Shown: piece after piece, positions 7,807 through 17,374 of the stretch
Layout of the letters: every line of letters starts with the position of its first letter
Position numbering within the stretch: the stretch's first letter is position 1
Source of the DNA: Paenisporosarcina sp050269735
Lineage (GTDB): Bacteria; Bacillota; Bacilli; Bacillales_A; Planococcaceae
DNA length: 64,000 bases
Assembly (NCBI RefSeq): GCF_050269735.1
Contig: NZ_JBNNIX010000003.1
Span: 124,001 to 188,000, forward strand
Direction: 5' to 3'
The notes under the pieces: generated by a model
What the model saw: the letters and a program-made list of their open reading frames with translations, nothing else
What the model was told of the DNA's origin: nothing
Databases searched by the model: none
Translations under genes and position numbers: made by a program

Positions 7807-8442
7807 TTATGATTTACTCTCATGTCGTTTCTGTAAAACTTCCAACACATCATACAAATTTACTTTTTGTTCTTGAAGCAGTACCAACAAGTGATACAGC
7901 AAGTCAGCGGCTTCCCATTGCAACTCTTCAGCGTCACGGTTTTTTGCGGCAATCACCACTTCAGTCGCTTCTTCTCCGATTTTCTTGCCAATCTTGTCTA
8001 CGCCTTTTTCAAATAAGTAGGTTGTATATGCACCTTCTGGCATTGATTTTTCACGCTGTTGAATGACTTCAACCAAATCTGAAAGAATCCCGAAACTGCC
8101 TACAGTCTCTGAAGGAGCAACGATTACCTTATGAAAACAAGTGTCTTTGCCAGTATGGCATGCAGGTCCTTTCGGCAACACTTCCACAACTAGTGCATCG
8201 GAATCACAATCGGTTCGGATTGCCACAACTTGTTGAGTGTTTCCACTTGTTGCGCCTTTATGCCACAGTTCTCGTCTAGAACGGCTATAAAACCATGTTT
8301 CTTTTGTTTCAATGGTTTTCTCCAAAGATTGTCGGTTCATATATGCGACCGTCAGCACTTCTTTTGTTTGTGCATGTTGGACGACAACGGGTATCAGTCC
8401 CTGTGCATCAAATTGAATGGGTTCCATTTCGTTTTTTGTCAT
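7807..8442 (-). CDS. hisI: Bifunctional phosphoribosyl-AMP cyclohydrolase / phosphoribosyl-ATP pyrophosphohydrolase
   Basis: 211-residue fusion (HisIE) catalysing steps 2 and 3 of histidine synthesis. The N-terminal HisI part has the metal motifs TDCDSDALVV and GPACHTGKDTCFH; the C-terminal HisE part (from about residue 120) has KKIGEEATEVVIAAKN. The start overlaps the hisF stop (ATGA). Last gene of the his operon. Confidence 0.96.
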   Translation of the reverse strand: MTKNEMEPIQFDAQGLIPVVVQHAQTKEVLTVAYMNRQSLEKTIETKETWFYSRSRRELWHKGATSGNTQQVVAIRTDCDSDALVVEVLPKGPACHTGKDTCFHKVIVAPSETVGSFGILSDLVEVIQQREKSMPEGAYTTYLFEKGVDKIGKKIGEEATEVVIAAKNRDAEELQWEAADLLYHLLVLLQEQKVNLYDVLEVLQKRHESKS

Positions 8443-9197
8443 CTAACTGACACTCCTTTCTCTCGCAAAACACTTTTCACTTCTTTGACACTGGTCTCTT
8501 TGTAATGAAAGATAGAAGCTGCCAGTGCTGCATCTACATCTACTTCATTAAATACGTCATAAAAATGTTGAGCATTCCCTGCCCCGCCACTCGCGATTAC
8601 AGGAACATTTACTGCTTCGCGTACCGCTTTCGTTAATTCAAGATCAAAACCACTTTTTTCTCCATCTTTGTTCATAGAAGTAAGGAGGATTTCTCCTGCC
8701 CCCAAGCGTGTGGCTTCTTGTGCCCATTTTACCGCTGTCCACACTGTGACACGTCGGCCCCCGTGAGTATAGACCAACCATGTTCCGTCTTCCTCAGACC
8801 ATTTCGCATCAATTGCAACGACAATGCATTGTGAACCAAAATAAGCAGCACCTTCAGCTATCAACTCAGGTCGTTCAATAGCGGATGTATTTACCGATAC
8901 TTTATCTGCACCGGCACGTAGCATGTTTTTCATATCATCGAGCGTTCGGATACCGCCTCCCACAGTAAAGGGAATGGCCAGTTCGACAGCAGTCTGTCGC
9001 ACTACATCAATCATCGTTTCTTTCCCTTCATGCGATGCTGATATATCCAAAAACACTAATTCGTCTGCTCCTTGCTCATCATAAAATTTAGCAAGTTCCA
9101 CAGGATCCCCCGCATCACGCAGTGACACGAACTGAACCCCTTTGACAACCCGTCCTTCTTTGACATCTAAACACGGAATAATTCGTTTTGTTAACAT
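8439..9197 (-). CDS. hisF: Imidazole glycerol phosphate synthase subunit HisF
   Basis: 252-residue cyclase subunit, a TIM barrel that forms imidazole glycerol phosphate and AICAR from PRFAR using ammonia from HisH. Family start LTKRIIPCLDVKEGRVVKG and catalytic aspartates in PCLDVK and LLTSMNKDG. Its first bases overlap the end of hisA. Confidence 0.97.
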   Translation of the reverse strand: MLTKRIIPCLDVKEGRVVKGVQFVSLRDAGDPVELAKFYDEQGADELVFLDISASHEGKETMIDVVRQTAVELAIPFTVGGGIRTLDDMKNMLRAGADKVSVNTSAIERPELIAEGAAYFGSQCIVVAIDAKWSEEDGTWLVYTHGGRRVTVWTAVKWAQEATRLGAGEILLTSMNKDGEKSGFDLELTKAVREAVNVPVIASGGAGNAQHFYDVFNEVDVDAALAASIFHYKETSVKEVKSVLREKGVSVR

Positions 9198-9934
9198 GAA
9201 GCCACCTCACGCAATGCTTGCGGTAATGTAAAACGATTTTCATAAAGTGCTTTACCGATAATCACGCCACCAATTTTAGTCTCGGCTGCCGCTAGTGCTA
9301 CTTGCTTCACGTCCGATAGTGAACTAATACCGCCTGAAACAATCACTTCTGCACCTGTTGCTTCGGCAAGGAGTTCATTGGCTAAAATATTAGGACCATT
9401 TAGTGTTCCGTCCGTAGCTATATCTGTGAAAATAAAGGTTTTTGCACCATTACTTGCAAAGTATTGCCCTACTTCAATAGCAGATTTTGATGAGGTTTCC
9501 AACCATCCGTGTGTTGCCACCATGCCATCTTTGGCATCAAGTCCAATAACAATTTTATCCGCACCGAACTTCTTAATCAACGAGACCGCAAGCTCCGGGT
9601 GCTGTATAGCTAAGCTACCGATGATAACGCGTGCCACACCATTATCCAGATAATATTTCACATCATCTTCCGAGCGGATTCCTCCGCCTATTTGCACATT
9701 CACACCAAGCTCTGTTGCTGCACGTATTACATCCTGGTCGTGAATTCGTTTTCCGTCTTTTGCCCCATCCAAGTCGACCATGTGAATCCATCTTGCCCCT
9801 TGGCTTGCAAACGTTTTGGCCATTTCAAAAGGAGATTCCCCATAAACTGTCTCTTGATTATAATCACCTTTAAATAAGCGTACACATTTGCCTCCACGCA
9901 TATCAATTGCTGGATATAATTCAATCACTGACAT
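9191..9934 (-). CDS. hisA: Phosphoribosyl-formimino-AICAR-phosphate isomerase
   Basis: 247-residue TIM-barrel isomerase, homologous to HisF. Asp in LYPAIDMRGGKCVRL and the phosphate-binding ends GGGIRS and SGGISS are present. Overlaps hisH by 10 bases. Confidence 0.97.
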   Translation of the reverse strand: MSVIELYPAIDMRGGKCVRLFKGDYNQETVYGESPFEMAKTFASQGARWIHMVDLDGAKDGKRIHDQDVIRAATELGVNVQIGGGIRSEDDVKYYLDNGVARVIIGSLAIQHPELAVSLIKKFGADKIVIGLDAKDGMVATHGWLETSSKSAIEVGQYFASNGAKTFIFTDIATDGTLNGPNILANELLAEATGAEVIVSGGISSLSDVKQVALAAAETKIGGVIIGKALYENRFTLPQALREVASC

Positions 9935-10584
9935 TTTTGGCCACTCCTCTCATTTACTTGCCCGACCCATTTGGCCAACAAGTACTTCCCGAAAGGTCCT
10001 GACTTTTCAGGGTGAAATTGCATACCTGTAATGGAACCTTTCTGAACCAGACCTGGTACAAATTGACCTGCATATGTACTGCTTGCCACCACTTCTTTTT
10101 GGAGCGTTTTTTGTGCCAAATATGAATGAACAAAGTACACATGCGTTGAATCTTCTTTATCAAGATCCTGTAACCAAGTAGGTTGATGCGTAAAAGATAA
10201 GGGATTCCAGCCCATATGAGGAATTCGAATCCGATTTTGTTGTGCATCCAGTTCTTCAAATTTTTGAATATGACCAGTTAATATGCCGAGACCTTCTGTC
10301 CGTCCGTTTTCCATACTGTCTTCATAAAGAAGTTGCATACCCAGACAGATCCCGAGCAAAGGTTTGTTATTTTTTTCGATTTGTTTAATATACAGATCCA
10401 TTCCTGACTCGCGCAGACGATTCATGGCATCTGGAAAAGCTCCGACACCAGGCAATACATATCCATCCATTTGATCTAATATGTTTGAATCTGAGGTTAT
10501 GGACACTTCACACCCCAGTCGAAGTAGTGCTTGCTCAACGCTATATAAATTGCCCATTCCGTAATCGATTACACCAATTTTCAT
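9925..10584 (-). CDS. hisH: Imidazole glycerol phosphate synthase subunit HisH
   Basis: 219-residue class I glutamine amidotransferase supplying ammonia to HisF. Nucleophile Cys in GICLGMQLLY and catalytic His/Glu in GMQFHPEKSG. Start overlaps the hisB stop. Confidence 0.97.
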   Translation of the reverse strand: MKIGVIDYGMGNLYSVEQALLRLGCEVSITSDSNILDQMDGYVLPGVGAFPDAMNRLRESGMDLYIKQIEKNNKPLLGICLGMQLLYEDSMENGRTEGLGILTGHIQKFEELDAQQNRIRIPHMGWNPLSFTHQPTWLQDLDKEDSTHVYFVHSYLAQKTLQKEVVASSTYAGQFVPGLVQKGSITGMQFHPEKSGPFGKYLLAKWVGQVNERSGQKCQ

Positions 10585-11171
10585 GTCAATAACCCTTTCG
10601 TTGATGGCACTCCTTTGACACGCGGATCGATTGTGACCGCTTCATCCAGTGCTCTTGCTAATGCTTTGAATATGGCTTCAATCATGTGGTGGGTATTGTG
10701 TCCATAGTGTAAGATCACGTGAACATTCATCCGTGCTTCAAGAGCGAATTTCCATAAAAACTCATGGACAAGTTCCGTATCGAAATTGCCTACTTTTTCT
10801 TTAGGAAATGTCGCTCTGAACTCAAGGTGTGGACGGTTTGAACAATCCACAATCACTTGCGCCAGTGCATCATCCATGGGCACAAAAGCATTACCGTATC
10901 TTCGTATTCCTTTTTTGTCACCTAACGCTTCTTTGACAACTTGCCCGAGTACAATCCCTATATCTTCCGTTGTATGATGATCATCAATATGTGTGTCACC
11001 AGAGGCTTGAATGGTCGCATTAAAGAATCCATGTTTCACAAATAAATCAAGCATATGATCCATAAAAGGGACACCCGTATCAATAGTCGCTTGCCCTTCT
11101 CCATCCAGTTGCATCGCGACTTTCACTTGTGTTTCTTTCGTTTTTCTATTTATTGTTGCTTCGCGTGTCAT
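10581..11171 (-). CDS. hisB: Imidazoleglycerol-phosphate dehydratase
   Basis: 196-residue manganese enzyme (monofunctional form). Metal-binding motifs HIDDHHTTED and HNTHHMIEAIFKA are intact. It converts imidazole glycerol phosphate to imidazole acetol phosphate. Overlaps hisD by 4 bases. A HisC aminotransferase and a histidinol phosphatase are not in this window and must be elsewhere. Confidence 0.97.
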   Translation of the reverse strand: MTREATINRKTKETQVKVAMQLDGEGQATIDTGVPFMDHMLDLFVKHGFFNATIQASGDTHIDDHHTTEDIGIVLGQVVKEALGDKKGIRRYGNAFVPMDDALAQVIVDCSNRPHLEFRATFPKEKVGNFDTELVHEFLWKFALEARMNVHVILHYGHNTHHMIEAIFKALARALDEAVTIDPRVKGVPSTKGLLT

Positions 11172-12454
11172 GATTGATTCATCCCCTTTGTCCAGCCTCT
11201 TGATTCTACAGCTCTAGCATGGGCTTCTAACCCTTCCATTCTTGCCAGTCGTGCCACTTTGGCTGCATGTTGTTGCCATGTTTCTTCCGTATAATAAATG
11301 ATGCTTGTCTTTTTGATGAAATCATCCACTGATAACGGGCTTGAGAATCGTGCAGTGCTGTTTGTGGGCAATACATGATTGGTCCCGGCAAAGTAATCCC
11401 CGATTGGTTCAGAACTGTAGCGACCGATAAAAATCGCCCCCGCATGTCTAACTTGTTGTGCAACTTCATGAGGATTGATCGTCATGATTTCCAAATGCTC
11501 TGGTGCCAATTTATTTACAGCTTCAATGATGTTCACCATTGTTTCTGCAACATAAATTTTGCCGAACTTTTCAACAGCTGCCCGTGCAATCTTTTCACGT
11601 GGGAGCATACGCAATTGTTTTTCCACTTCCTGCATAACTTCCTGTGCGAATGTATCGACCGTCGTTAGTAAAATAGGACACGCCATCGGATCATGTTCTG
11701 CCTGAGACAATAAATCGGCCGCTACTTCGTCTGCATAGGCTGTATCGTCTGCGATAATGGCGATTTCACTCGGCCCGGCAATCATATCGATTGCCACTTC
11801 ACCAAACACTTCCCTTTTGGCCAATGCCACAAACACATTCCCTGGACCTGTTATTTTGTCAACAGGTGCAATGGACTCGGTACCATATGCAAGAGCGGCA
11901 ATTGCTTGTGCCCCACCTACTTTATAAATTTCTTCAATACCTAAAATTGAAGCTGCGACCAATACTGCGTCTGGCAATGCGCCTTTTTCGTTAGGAGGAG
12001 AGACAATGACAATTCGTTCTACACCAGCTACTTGAGCCGGAATAACATTCATTAATACAGACGATGGATATGCAGCAGAGCCACCCGGCACATATAAACC
12101 AACTGCATCCAATGGACTTACTCGCTGTCCGATAAATGAGCCATTTTTTACATCAACTTCATAAGATGACCGTTTTTGCATTTCATGAAATTGGCGGATA
12201 TTTTTTGCCGCTTCTTCCAAGTCATTTTTAAGTTCATCATCAAAATCGGCGAGTGCCAGTTGGATTTCGTCATTCGAAACACGAAAGTCGCTCAGTTTAA
12301 TTCCGTCCCATTTTTCGCTGTATTCAGCAACTGCCTGATCACCACGTTTTTTGACATCGGCCAATACCATTTTCACGGTGTTTAATTGTTCCGCATTGCC
12401 CATTTCCAACGGTCGTTTTAATGAAATATCTTTTGTTAAAGAAACGATTTGCAT
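11168..12454 (-). CDS. hisD: Histidinol dehydrogenase
   Basis: 428-residue NAD-dependent zinc enzyme for the last two steps of histidine synthesis. Signature around DMIAGPSEIAIIAD and AADLLSQAEHDP, and the family glycine run VGLYVPGGSAAYPSS. Strong AAGGAGG ribosome site before the ATG at 12454. Confidence 0.97.
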   Translation of the reverse strand: MQIVSLTKDISLKRPLEMGNAEQLNTVKMVLADVKKRGDQAVAEYSEKWDGIKLSDFRVSNDEIQLALADFDDELKNDLEEAAKNIRQFHEMQKRSSYEVDVKNGSFIGQRVSPLDAVGLYVPGGSAAYPSSVLMNVIPAQVAGVERIVIVSPPNEKGALPDAVLVAASILGIEEIYKVGGAQAIAALAYGTESIAPVDKITGPGNVFVALAKREVFGEVAIDMIAGPSEIAIIADDTAYADEVAADLLSQAEHDPMACPILLTTVDTFAQEVMQEVEKQLRMLPREKIARAAVEKFGKIYVAETMVNIIEAVNKLAPEHLEIMTINPHEVAQQVRHAGAIFIGRYSSEPIGDYFAGTNHVLPTNSTARFSSPLSVDDFIKKTSIIYYTEETWQQHAAKVARLARMEGLEAHARAVESRGWTKGMNQS

Positions 12455-12467
12455 ATCTAAATCCTCC

Positions 12468-13091
12468 TTACTCCATTGACTCTTTTAGTCGTTTCACCAT
12501 ATCGCGAATGCGTTCGCTTTTCAGTCGGTAACTGACGGGATTAGCAATTAATCTCGATGTAACATCCACAATGCGTTCGTATTCAACCAGTCCATTTTCT
12601 TTCAATGTCCGGCCAGAAGATACGATATCGACAATTCGATCTGCTAGTCCAATCATTGGTGCCAATTCGATTGAACCATTTAATCCGATTATTTCAACTT
12701 GCTCCCCTTTTTCTTTGTAAAAAGCCGAAGCAATTTCAGGATATTTAGTTGCCACACGTGGTGCAATCTCATTCATGACTGTATTCGGCAATCCTGCAGT
12801 TGCGATATAGCATTGGCTGATTTTTAAATCCAGCAACTCATGAACACTACGTTTTTGCTCAAGTAATACATCTTTACCCGCTATCCCTATATCTGCAACC
12901 CCATGTTCAACATAAACTGGTACGTCCATCGGTTTTGCAAGAATAAATCGGATTTTTTCACTTGGAGCTTCGACAATGAGCTTCCTTGATTCTTCAAAGT
13001 CTTCCGGTAACTGAAAACCCGCTTTTTGAAGTAACACATATGCTTCTTCAAAAATGCGACCTTTCGGCATCGCAATTGTCAGTTCACTCAT
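12468..13091 (-). CDS. hisG: ATP phosphoribosyltransferase catalytic subunit, short form
   Basis: 207-residue short HisG, first enzyme of histidine synthesis. It lacks the C-terminal regulatory domain of long HisG proteins and needs HisZ, which is encoded just upstream. Family motif DIVSSGRTLKENGL near residue 160. I start at ATG 13089-13091: AAGGAG lies 9 bases upstream, while an earlier in-frame ATG at 13100 directly abuts that site. The start overlaps the hisZ stop. Confidence 0.95.
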   Translation of the reverse strand: MSELTIAMPKGRIFEEAYVLLQKAGFQLPEDFEESRKLIVEAPSEKIRFILAKPMDVPVYVEHGVADIGIAGKDVLLEQKRSVHELLDLKISQCYIATAGLPNTVMNEIAPRVATKYPEIASAFYKEKGEQVEIIGLNGSIELAPMIGLADRIVDIVSSGRTLKENGLVEYERIVDVTSRLIANPVSYRLKSERIRDMVKRLKESME

Positions 13092-14268
13092 TATGTCCAT
13101 CTCCTTCTGTTAACCACACCACGTCTGTAAAGTTATCCTGATAAGCCTGTCTATCTTCCACACCATTTACATATTGAATGGTTGTGCGAATTCCTTGTTT
13201 TCTCTTTTCATTTGCCGCATTGACCGCTTTCAAATAATTAGCTTCATCAAAAAATAGTAATGCGTGTGGCTCACGAACGGTCGAAGTTGTCATCACTTCA
13301 AGTAGTCGATCCACTCTCAAACCAAACCCTGTTGCGCCGACATTACAATTGAATTCCTGCAACAAACCATCGTAACGACCTCCATTACCAATAGCAAAAC
13401 CTGACCCACTCGCAAAAACTTCAAACAACATCCCTGTGTAATAACTCATCTCACTGGTAAGTGTCAAATCGTATGTAACCAATTTTGAAAGGCCAGCATT
13501 TTCAAGCAATACAGACAAGTCACTAAGATACGTAAACATATTTACTTGCTGCATATCTGATTCGTCGATGAAAGGACGCAATGATGCAATGGTTGGAACA
13601 TTGGAAGCATGTTCAATAAATTCAATAAAGCGATGTTCTTCTTCTCTCGCTAACCCATACGATTTTACTGCTTCTTCAAATCCAACCATGTTCTTTTCCA
13701 CAAGTAATGTGCGTAGTTCTTTCACTTGTTCCTTTGATTGAGTTAGTTGTGTCAAAATAGATTGCAATAACCCAGCATGGCCAACCGTCAAATGGTATTC
13801 ACCTATTCCTAGTTCCTGAACGAAATCGGAAGCAGTGATAATCATTTCTGCATCAGCAAATACTGAAGAATCCCCAATTAGCTCAACACCCATTTGTTCA
13901 AACTCGGCAGGTCTCCCGCCTTCATTTTCCTGAGCTCTAAAAACATTGGCAAAATAGGCAAGACGTAAAGGGATTTGCTCCTTCAGCAATTTGGATGTCG
14001 CAACACGAACAATTGGTGTGGTCATATCCGGTCTTAAGACCAGTGTTTCACCTTGCCGATCAACTAATTTAAACAAAGATGAGTCTGCAATTGCAGAAGC
14101 TTTACCCACTGTTTCGTAATATTCAACTGTAGGTGTTTTTATAAAATCAAAGCCGCGAGTTTGAAAAAATTGTCTGCCAATATCCCGTATTCTTTCCTTT
14201 TTTTCATTTATCAACGGAAAAGAATCTCTCATCCCAAGCGGTTTTTCAAATTTTCGAATTGGTGTCAT
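13084..14268 (-). CDS. hisZ: ATP phosphoribosyltransferase regulatory subunit HisZ
   Basis: 394-residue histidyl-tRNA synthetase paralogue that partners short HisG. Class II synthetase motifs are recognisable (LRPDMTTPIVRVA, and GGRYDGLLQEF), but the protein lacks the C-terminal anticodon-binding domain and serves as a regulator. The start is ATG 14266-14268 with GGGAG 8 bases upstream; an in-frame GTG at 14277 lies inside that ribosome site. First gene of the operon. Confidence 0.95.
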   Translation of the reverse strand: MTPIRKFEKPLGMRDSFPLINEKKERIRDIGRQFFQTRGFDFIKTPTVEYYETVGKASAIADSSLFKLVDRQGETLVLRPDMTTPIVRVATSKLLKEQIPLRLAYFANVFRAQENEGGRPAEFEQMGVELIGDSSVFADAEMIITASDFVQELGIGEYHLTVGHAGLLQSILTQLTQSKEQVKELRTLLVEKNMVGFEEAVKSYGLAREEEHRFIEFIEHASNVPTIASLRPFIDESDMQQVNMFTYLSDLSVLLENAGLSKLVTYDLTLTSEMSYYTGMLFEVFASGSGFAIGNGGRYDGLLQEFNCNVGATGFGLRVDRLLEVMTTSTVREPHALLFFDEANYLKAVNAANEKRKQGIRTTIQYVNGVEDRQAYQDNFTDVVWLTEGDGHNE

Positions 14269-14339
14269 TATAATCACTCCCTAAAATAAGGATAATTTAC
14301 TTTAGTACACTACTATGCTAGTACGATGAAATAAAATAT

Positions 14340-14368
14340 ATTTTAACGTAACTACTACAGTGCGTCAA
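14340..14368 (-). promoter_or_regulatory. Promoter of the his operon
   Basis: Leftward -35 TTGACG (14363-14368) and -10 TAAAAT (14340-14345), spaced 17 bases, about 70 bases before hisZ. No T-box or leader peptide is visible in the short leader. Confidence 0.75.
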
Positions 14369-14373
14369 TACAA

Positions 14374-14415
14374 AAGACCTCATGAAGCGTTGGAATACTC
14401 TTCATGAGGTCTTTT
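14374..14415. terminator. Bidirectional terminator at the end of yvoF
   Basis: A 14-bp perfect stem (AAGACCTCATGAAG with CTTCATGAGGTCTT) and a short T-run on the leftward strand. It includes the stop codon of yvoF and separates that operon from the his promoter. Confidence 0.85.
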
Positions 14416-14929
14416 CTTGTTGTATATGGCGACGTGCCGCCATTTCTTCTGCTGTGTATATAATTTTCATGGGATTTCCGCCAACAAAACTACCTGCAGG
14501 CACATCCTGATGAACGAGCGTGGCGGCAGAAACGATTGCCCCGTCACCAATATGAACCCCTGGTAATATAGTTGAATTCGCTCCTATAAGAACACGATTC
14601 CCAATTATGACGTCTCCGATACGATATTCGTCAATTAAGTACTCATGAGCCAAAATCGTTGTATTATAACCAATAATGGAATTCTCACCAATCGTAATTC
14701 TCTCAGGAAACATGACGTCTGGCATAACCATCAAAGCAAATGAAGTTTGATCTCCTACTTTCATATGTAAAAAACGTCGATAGAGAAAATTTTTCAGTGG
14801 CAATGAAGGACTGTATCTACCCAGTTGAATAACGACAAAATTTTTCATCACTTTCAAGAAAGGCACGGTCTGGTAAATATGCCACAAAGAGTTTGCGCCT
14901 TCAACTGGATATCGTTCCGTCCTTCTCAT
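14402..14929 (-). CDS. yvoF: Hexapeptide-repeat acyltransferase, YvoF-like
   Basis: 175-residue left-handed beta-helix acyltransferase: hexapeptide repeats such as ITIGENSIIGYNTTI and IGNRVLIGANSTILPGVHIG, and a C-terminal GNPMKIIYT. Probably an O-acetyltransferase; the acceptor is unknown. Start overlaps ppaX stop. The position after ppaX equals B. subtilis yvoF. Confidence 0.85.
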   Translation of the reverse strand: MRRTERYPVEGANSLWHIYQTVPFLKVMKNFVVIQLGRYSPSLPLKNFLYRRFLHMKVGDQTSFALMVMPDVMFPERITIGENSIIGYNTTILAHEYLIDEYRIGDVIIGNRVLIGANSTILPGVHIGDGAIVSAATLVHQDVPAGSFVGGNPMKIIYTAEEMAARRHIQQEKTS

Positions 14930-15582
14930 GAAGATGGTCCGTCCACAATTTCAAGCAGGTCCGTAATATGTTGCAACATATAGGTTGGGTTAAAAGTGGC
15001 TAAATATGCTTCGCCTTTAGCAGTCCAAGCAACACCGGCTGTTCTCACACCTGCATTATGACCACCCTCGATATCATGGGAGTTATCCCCGATCATTAAA
15101 GCCTCTTCTTTCGTTGCATCCAAACGTTCAAGTGCCAAAAGAAGTGGTTCAGGGTCTGGTTTTACATTTACCACATCATCAATTCCAATTACAACTTCAA
15201 AAATATCTTCAATGTCCATCAGCTTCAAACCACGTTGAATCATACCTTGTCTCTTCGTTGAGACAATCGCCATTTTGATTCCACGTGCCTTAAGGATACG
15301 AAGTGTTTCTGATACACCTTCGAATTCAACAACCATTTGATCATGCATTTCCAAATTCCATGCACGATATTCTTTAATCAACTCTTCGCTTAATGACGCG
15401 TCAATGCCATCAAACGTCTCTTTTAATGAAGGACCTAAAAAATGAATGACATCTTCTCTCGCAAACCGACCTGGGTAACGCTTTCCTAACACACTTAAAA
15501 AAGTTTGAATGATAAGCTCATTCGTATCCAGCAACGTCCCGTCAAAATCGAAAAGAAGCGTAGTTATGGGTTTAGATTTCAT
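14926..15582 (-). CDS. ppaX: Pyrophosphatase PpaX (HAD family)
   Basis: 218-residue HAD hydrolase: nucleophile motif LFDFDGTLLDTNE, motif II IVSTKR, and the acidic motif MIGDNSHDIEGG. In B. subtilis PpaX hydrolyses the pyrophosphate made when HprK removes phosphate from HPr-Ser-P, and the two genes are in one operon, as here. Confidence 0.93.
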   Translation of the reverse strand: MKSKPITTLLFDFDGTLLDTNELIIQTFLSVLGKRYPGRFAREDVIHFLGPSLKETFDGIDASLSEELIKEYRAWNLEMHDQMVVEFEGVSETLRILKARGIKMAIVSTKRQGMIQRGLKLMDIEDIFEVVIGIDDVVNVKPDPEPLLLALERLDATKEEALMIGDNSHDIEGGHNAGVRTAGVAWTAKGEAYLATFNPTYMLQHITDLLEIVDGPSS

Positions 15583-16517
15583 GAAGTCAGCACTTCCTTT
15601 CTTTTCGTTTGTTCAGCTCGTTTCCATAACACAGCGACCGTGATGGTCAATACAAAAGCAATCCCCAGCCTTAATAAGATTAATGGCCAAATCGGTATTC
15701 CAAGAGGAAGAAAGATAAGGGTATCTTCCACAACTGCGTGACAGGCGACTAAAAAGATAAAGACCAGCGTAGCATCTTTCTTACTGACCCCATCCTCCTG
15801 AACTGCTTGAATCATGACACCTGCCCCAAACGCCAAGCCAATCACCAACCCGGAGACGAGTGTCATAGAAGCATTCGGTTCAATGCCGAGCAACTTTGTA
15901 AATGGTGCCAGTTTTTGCGAAAACTTCTGTAAGTATTGTTTATCTTTTAAGTATTGAATAATAATCATTAAAGGGATCACTATCATTGCGAGCTGCAATA
16001 CCCCAAAGCTCGCTTTTTGTAATCCTAGTAAAACAATTTCCATCCAGCCCTCAGGAATTGAAGCCATTTTTGGAGCCATGCCGTATTGAGCAATATCCGA
16101 TCCACCGGACCACACTAAGTTTATGACAATTGCGGATATGGCTGCGAGTCCAAACCTTACGAGTAAAACAACCCATAATTTAACGCCAACTTTTAATGCC
16201 ACTCCCGTTTCTATGAAAATATTATGAGAAAACGACAACATGACCGCCAAAATAAAGACTTCTTTCACGGTCAATTCTAGTGACAGAATCCCGGCAATCC
16301 CTGCGTACAAATTAAGCGCGTTTCCTAAGACCAGTGGAATCGCGGCATCACCGCGTAATCCAAATATGCCCATGACAGGAGAAACAAAGTCAATAATCCA
16401 TGGTAGAACTGGGGTAAATTGCAAAATGACCAGTAACAAGGTAATTGGAAATATAATTTTGCTAAGCGTCCAGGTTGTACTGAGTCCCGCCAGCAGTCCA
16501 TTTTTTATCGTAGACAT
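15579..16517 (-). CDS. yvoD: Membrane protein with nucleoside-recognition (Gate) domain, YvoD-like
   Basis: 312-residue membrane protein with about eight hydrophobic helices and the duplicated Gate/nucleoside-recognition layout of SpoIIIAB/SpmA-like proteins (GLLAGLSTTWTLSKIIFP and GLQKASFGVLQLAMIVIPLM). Function unknown. It sits between lgt and ppaX exactly as B. subtilis yvoD. Confidence 0.85.
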   Translation of the reverse strand: MSTIKNGLLAGLSTTWTLSKIIFPITLLLVILQFTPVLPWIIDFVSPVMGIFGLRGDAAIPLVLGNALNLYAGIAGILSLELTVKEVFILAVMLSFSHNIFIETGVALKVGVKLWVVLLVRFGLAAISAIVINLVWSGGSDIAQYGMAPKMASIPEGWMEIVLLGLQKASFGVLQLAMIVIPLMIIIQYLKDKQYLQKFSQKLAPFTKLLGIEPNASMTLVSGLVIGLAFGAGVMIQAVQEDGVSKKDATLVFIFLVACHAVVEDTLIFLPLGIPIWPLILLRLGIAFVLTITVAVLWKRAEQTKRKEVLTS

Positions 16518-16534
16518 GTTTTGTACATCCTTAC

Positions 16535-17347
16535 TTATGCGTCTTTATAACGCACAGGTTCTTTAATCGTCAGGCGACGGTAAATAATAATTATGAGTGC
16601 AACAACAACCGTAGCGATTGACACTACTTGTGCCGTACGGAGTTCCCCGATTAAATACAAACTGTCCGTGCGCATTCCTTCAATAAAGAAGCGTCCCACT
16701 GAATACCAGATGAGATAGAACATGAACATTTCTCCACGCAGCAAGTTTACTCGACGCAATAAAATCAAGATGACTACTCCTGTGAAGTTCCAAATAGATT
16801 CGTATAAAAACGTCGGATGATAATATACTCCATCAATGCGCATTTGGTTGATGATCCATTCCGGCAGAAACATGTTCTCTAGGAAAGCTCGTGATACGGG
16901 ACCACCGTGTGCTTCCTGGTTCATAAAATTGCCCCAACGTCCGACTGTTTGACCAATCAGGATACTCGGTGCTACCACATCTGCCAGTTTCAAGAACGAT
17001 ACTTTACGTCTTTTCGTAAATACATATGCGGTAATGAAAGAAGCAATCAATGCTCCGTGTATAGCAAGGCCGCCTTCCCATACTTTAAGGATATTACCAG
17101 GACTTCCCGCATAATCTTCCCATTTAAATAGTACATAATAGAGACGTGCGCCCAAAATTGCCAATGGAACAGCCCAAATCAATAAATCCGTTAAAAACTC
17201 TTCGTGAAAACCTCGTTTGACCATTTCGCGCTGTGCTACCAAGAATGCCAAGACAATTCCAAAAGCGATGATTACGCCATACCATCGTACTGAAATCGGT
17301 CCAAGCGAAATCGCGATTGGATCAATTGCTCCAAGTAAAAAATTCAT
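16535..17347 (-). CDS. lgt: Prolipoprotein diacylglyceryl transferase
   Basis: 270-residue integral membrane enzyme that attaches diacylglycerol to the lipobox Cys of prelipoproteins. Family signature GRWGNFMNQEAHGGP is present (residues near 137-151), as are the conserved Tyr/Arg regions and about seven helices. Second gene of the hprK operon. Confidence 0.96.
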   Translation of the reverse strand: MNFLLGAIDPIAISLGPISVRWYGVIIAFGIVLAFLVAQREMVKRGFHEEFLTDLLIWAVPLAILGARLYYVLFKWEDYAGSPGNILKVWEGGLAIHGALIASFITAYVFTKRRKVSFLKLADVVAPSILIGQTVGRWGNFMNQEAHGGPVSRAFLENMFLPEWIINQMRIDGVYYHPTFLYESIWNFTGVVILILLRRVNLLRGEMFMFYLIWYSVGRFFIEGMRTDSLYLIGELRTAQVVSIATVVVALIIIIYRRLTIKEPVRYKDA

Positions 17348-17374
17348 GTTGTACCCCTTCCAAGCTTTCTGCTC

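Noticed and set aside
9727..9924. Open frames opposite or within the his genes
   Set aside because: Out-of-frame shadows of hisA and hisH, which are complete and conserved.
14278..14339. T-box or histidine attenuator before hisZ
   Set aside because: The leader is only about 65 bases, with no T-box core, His codon run or terminator.
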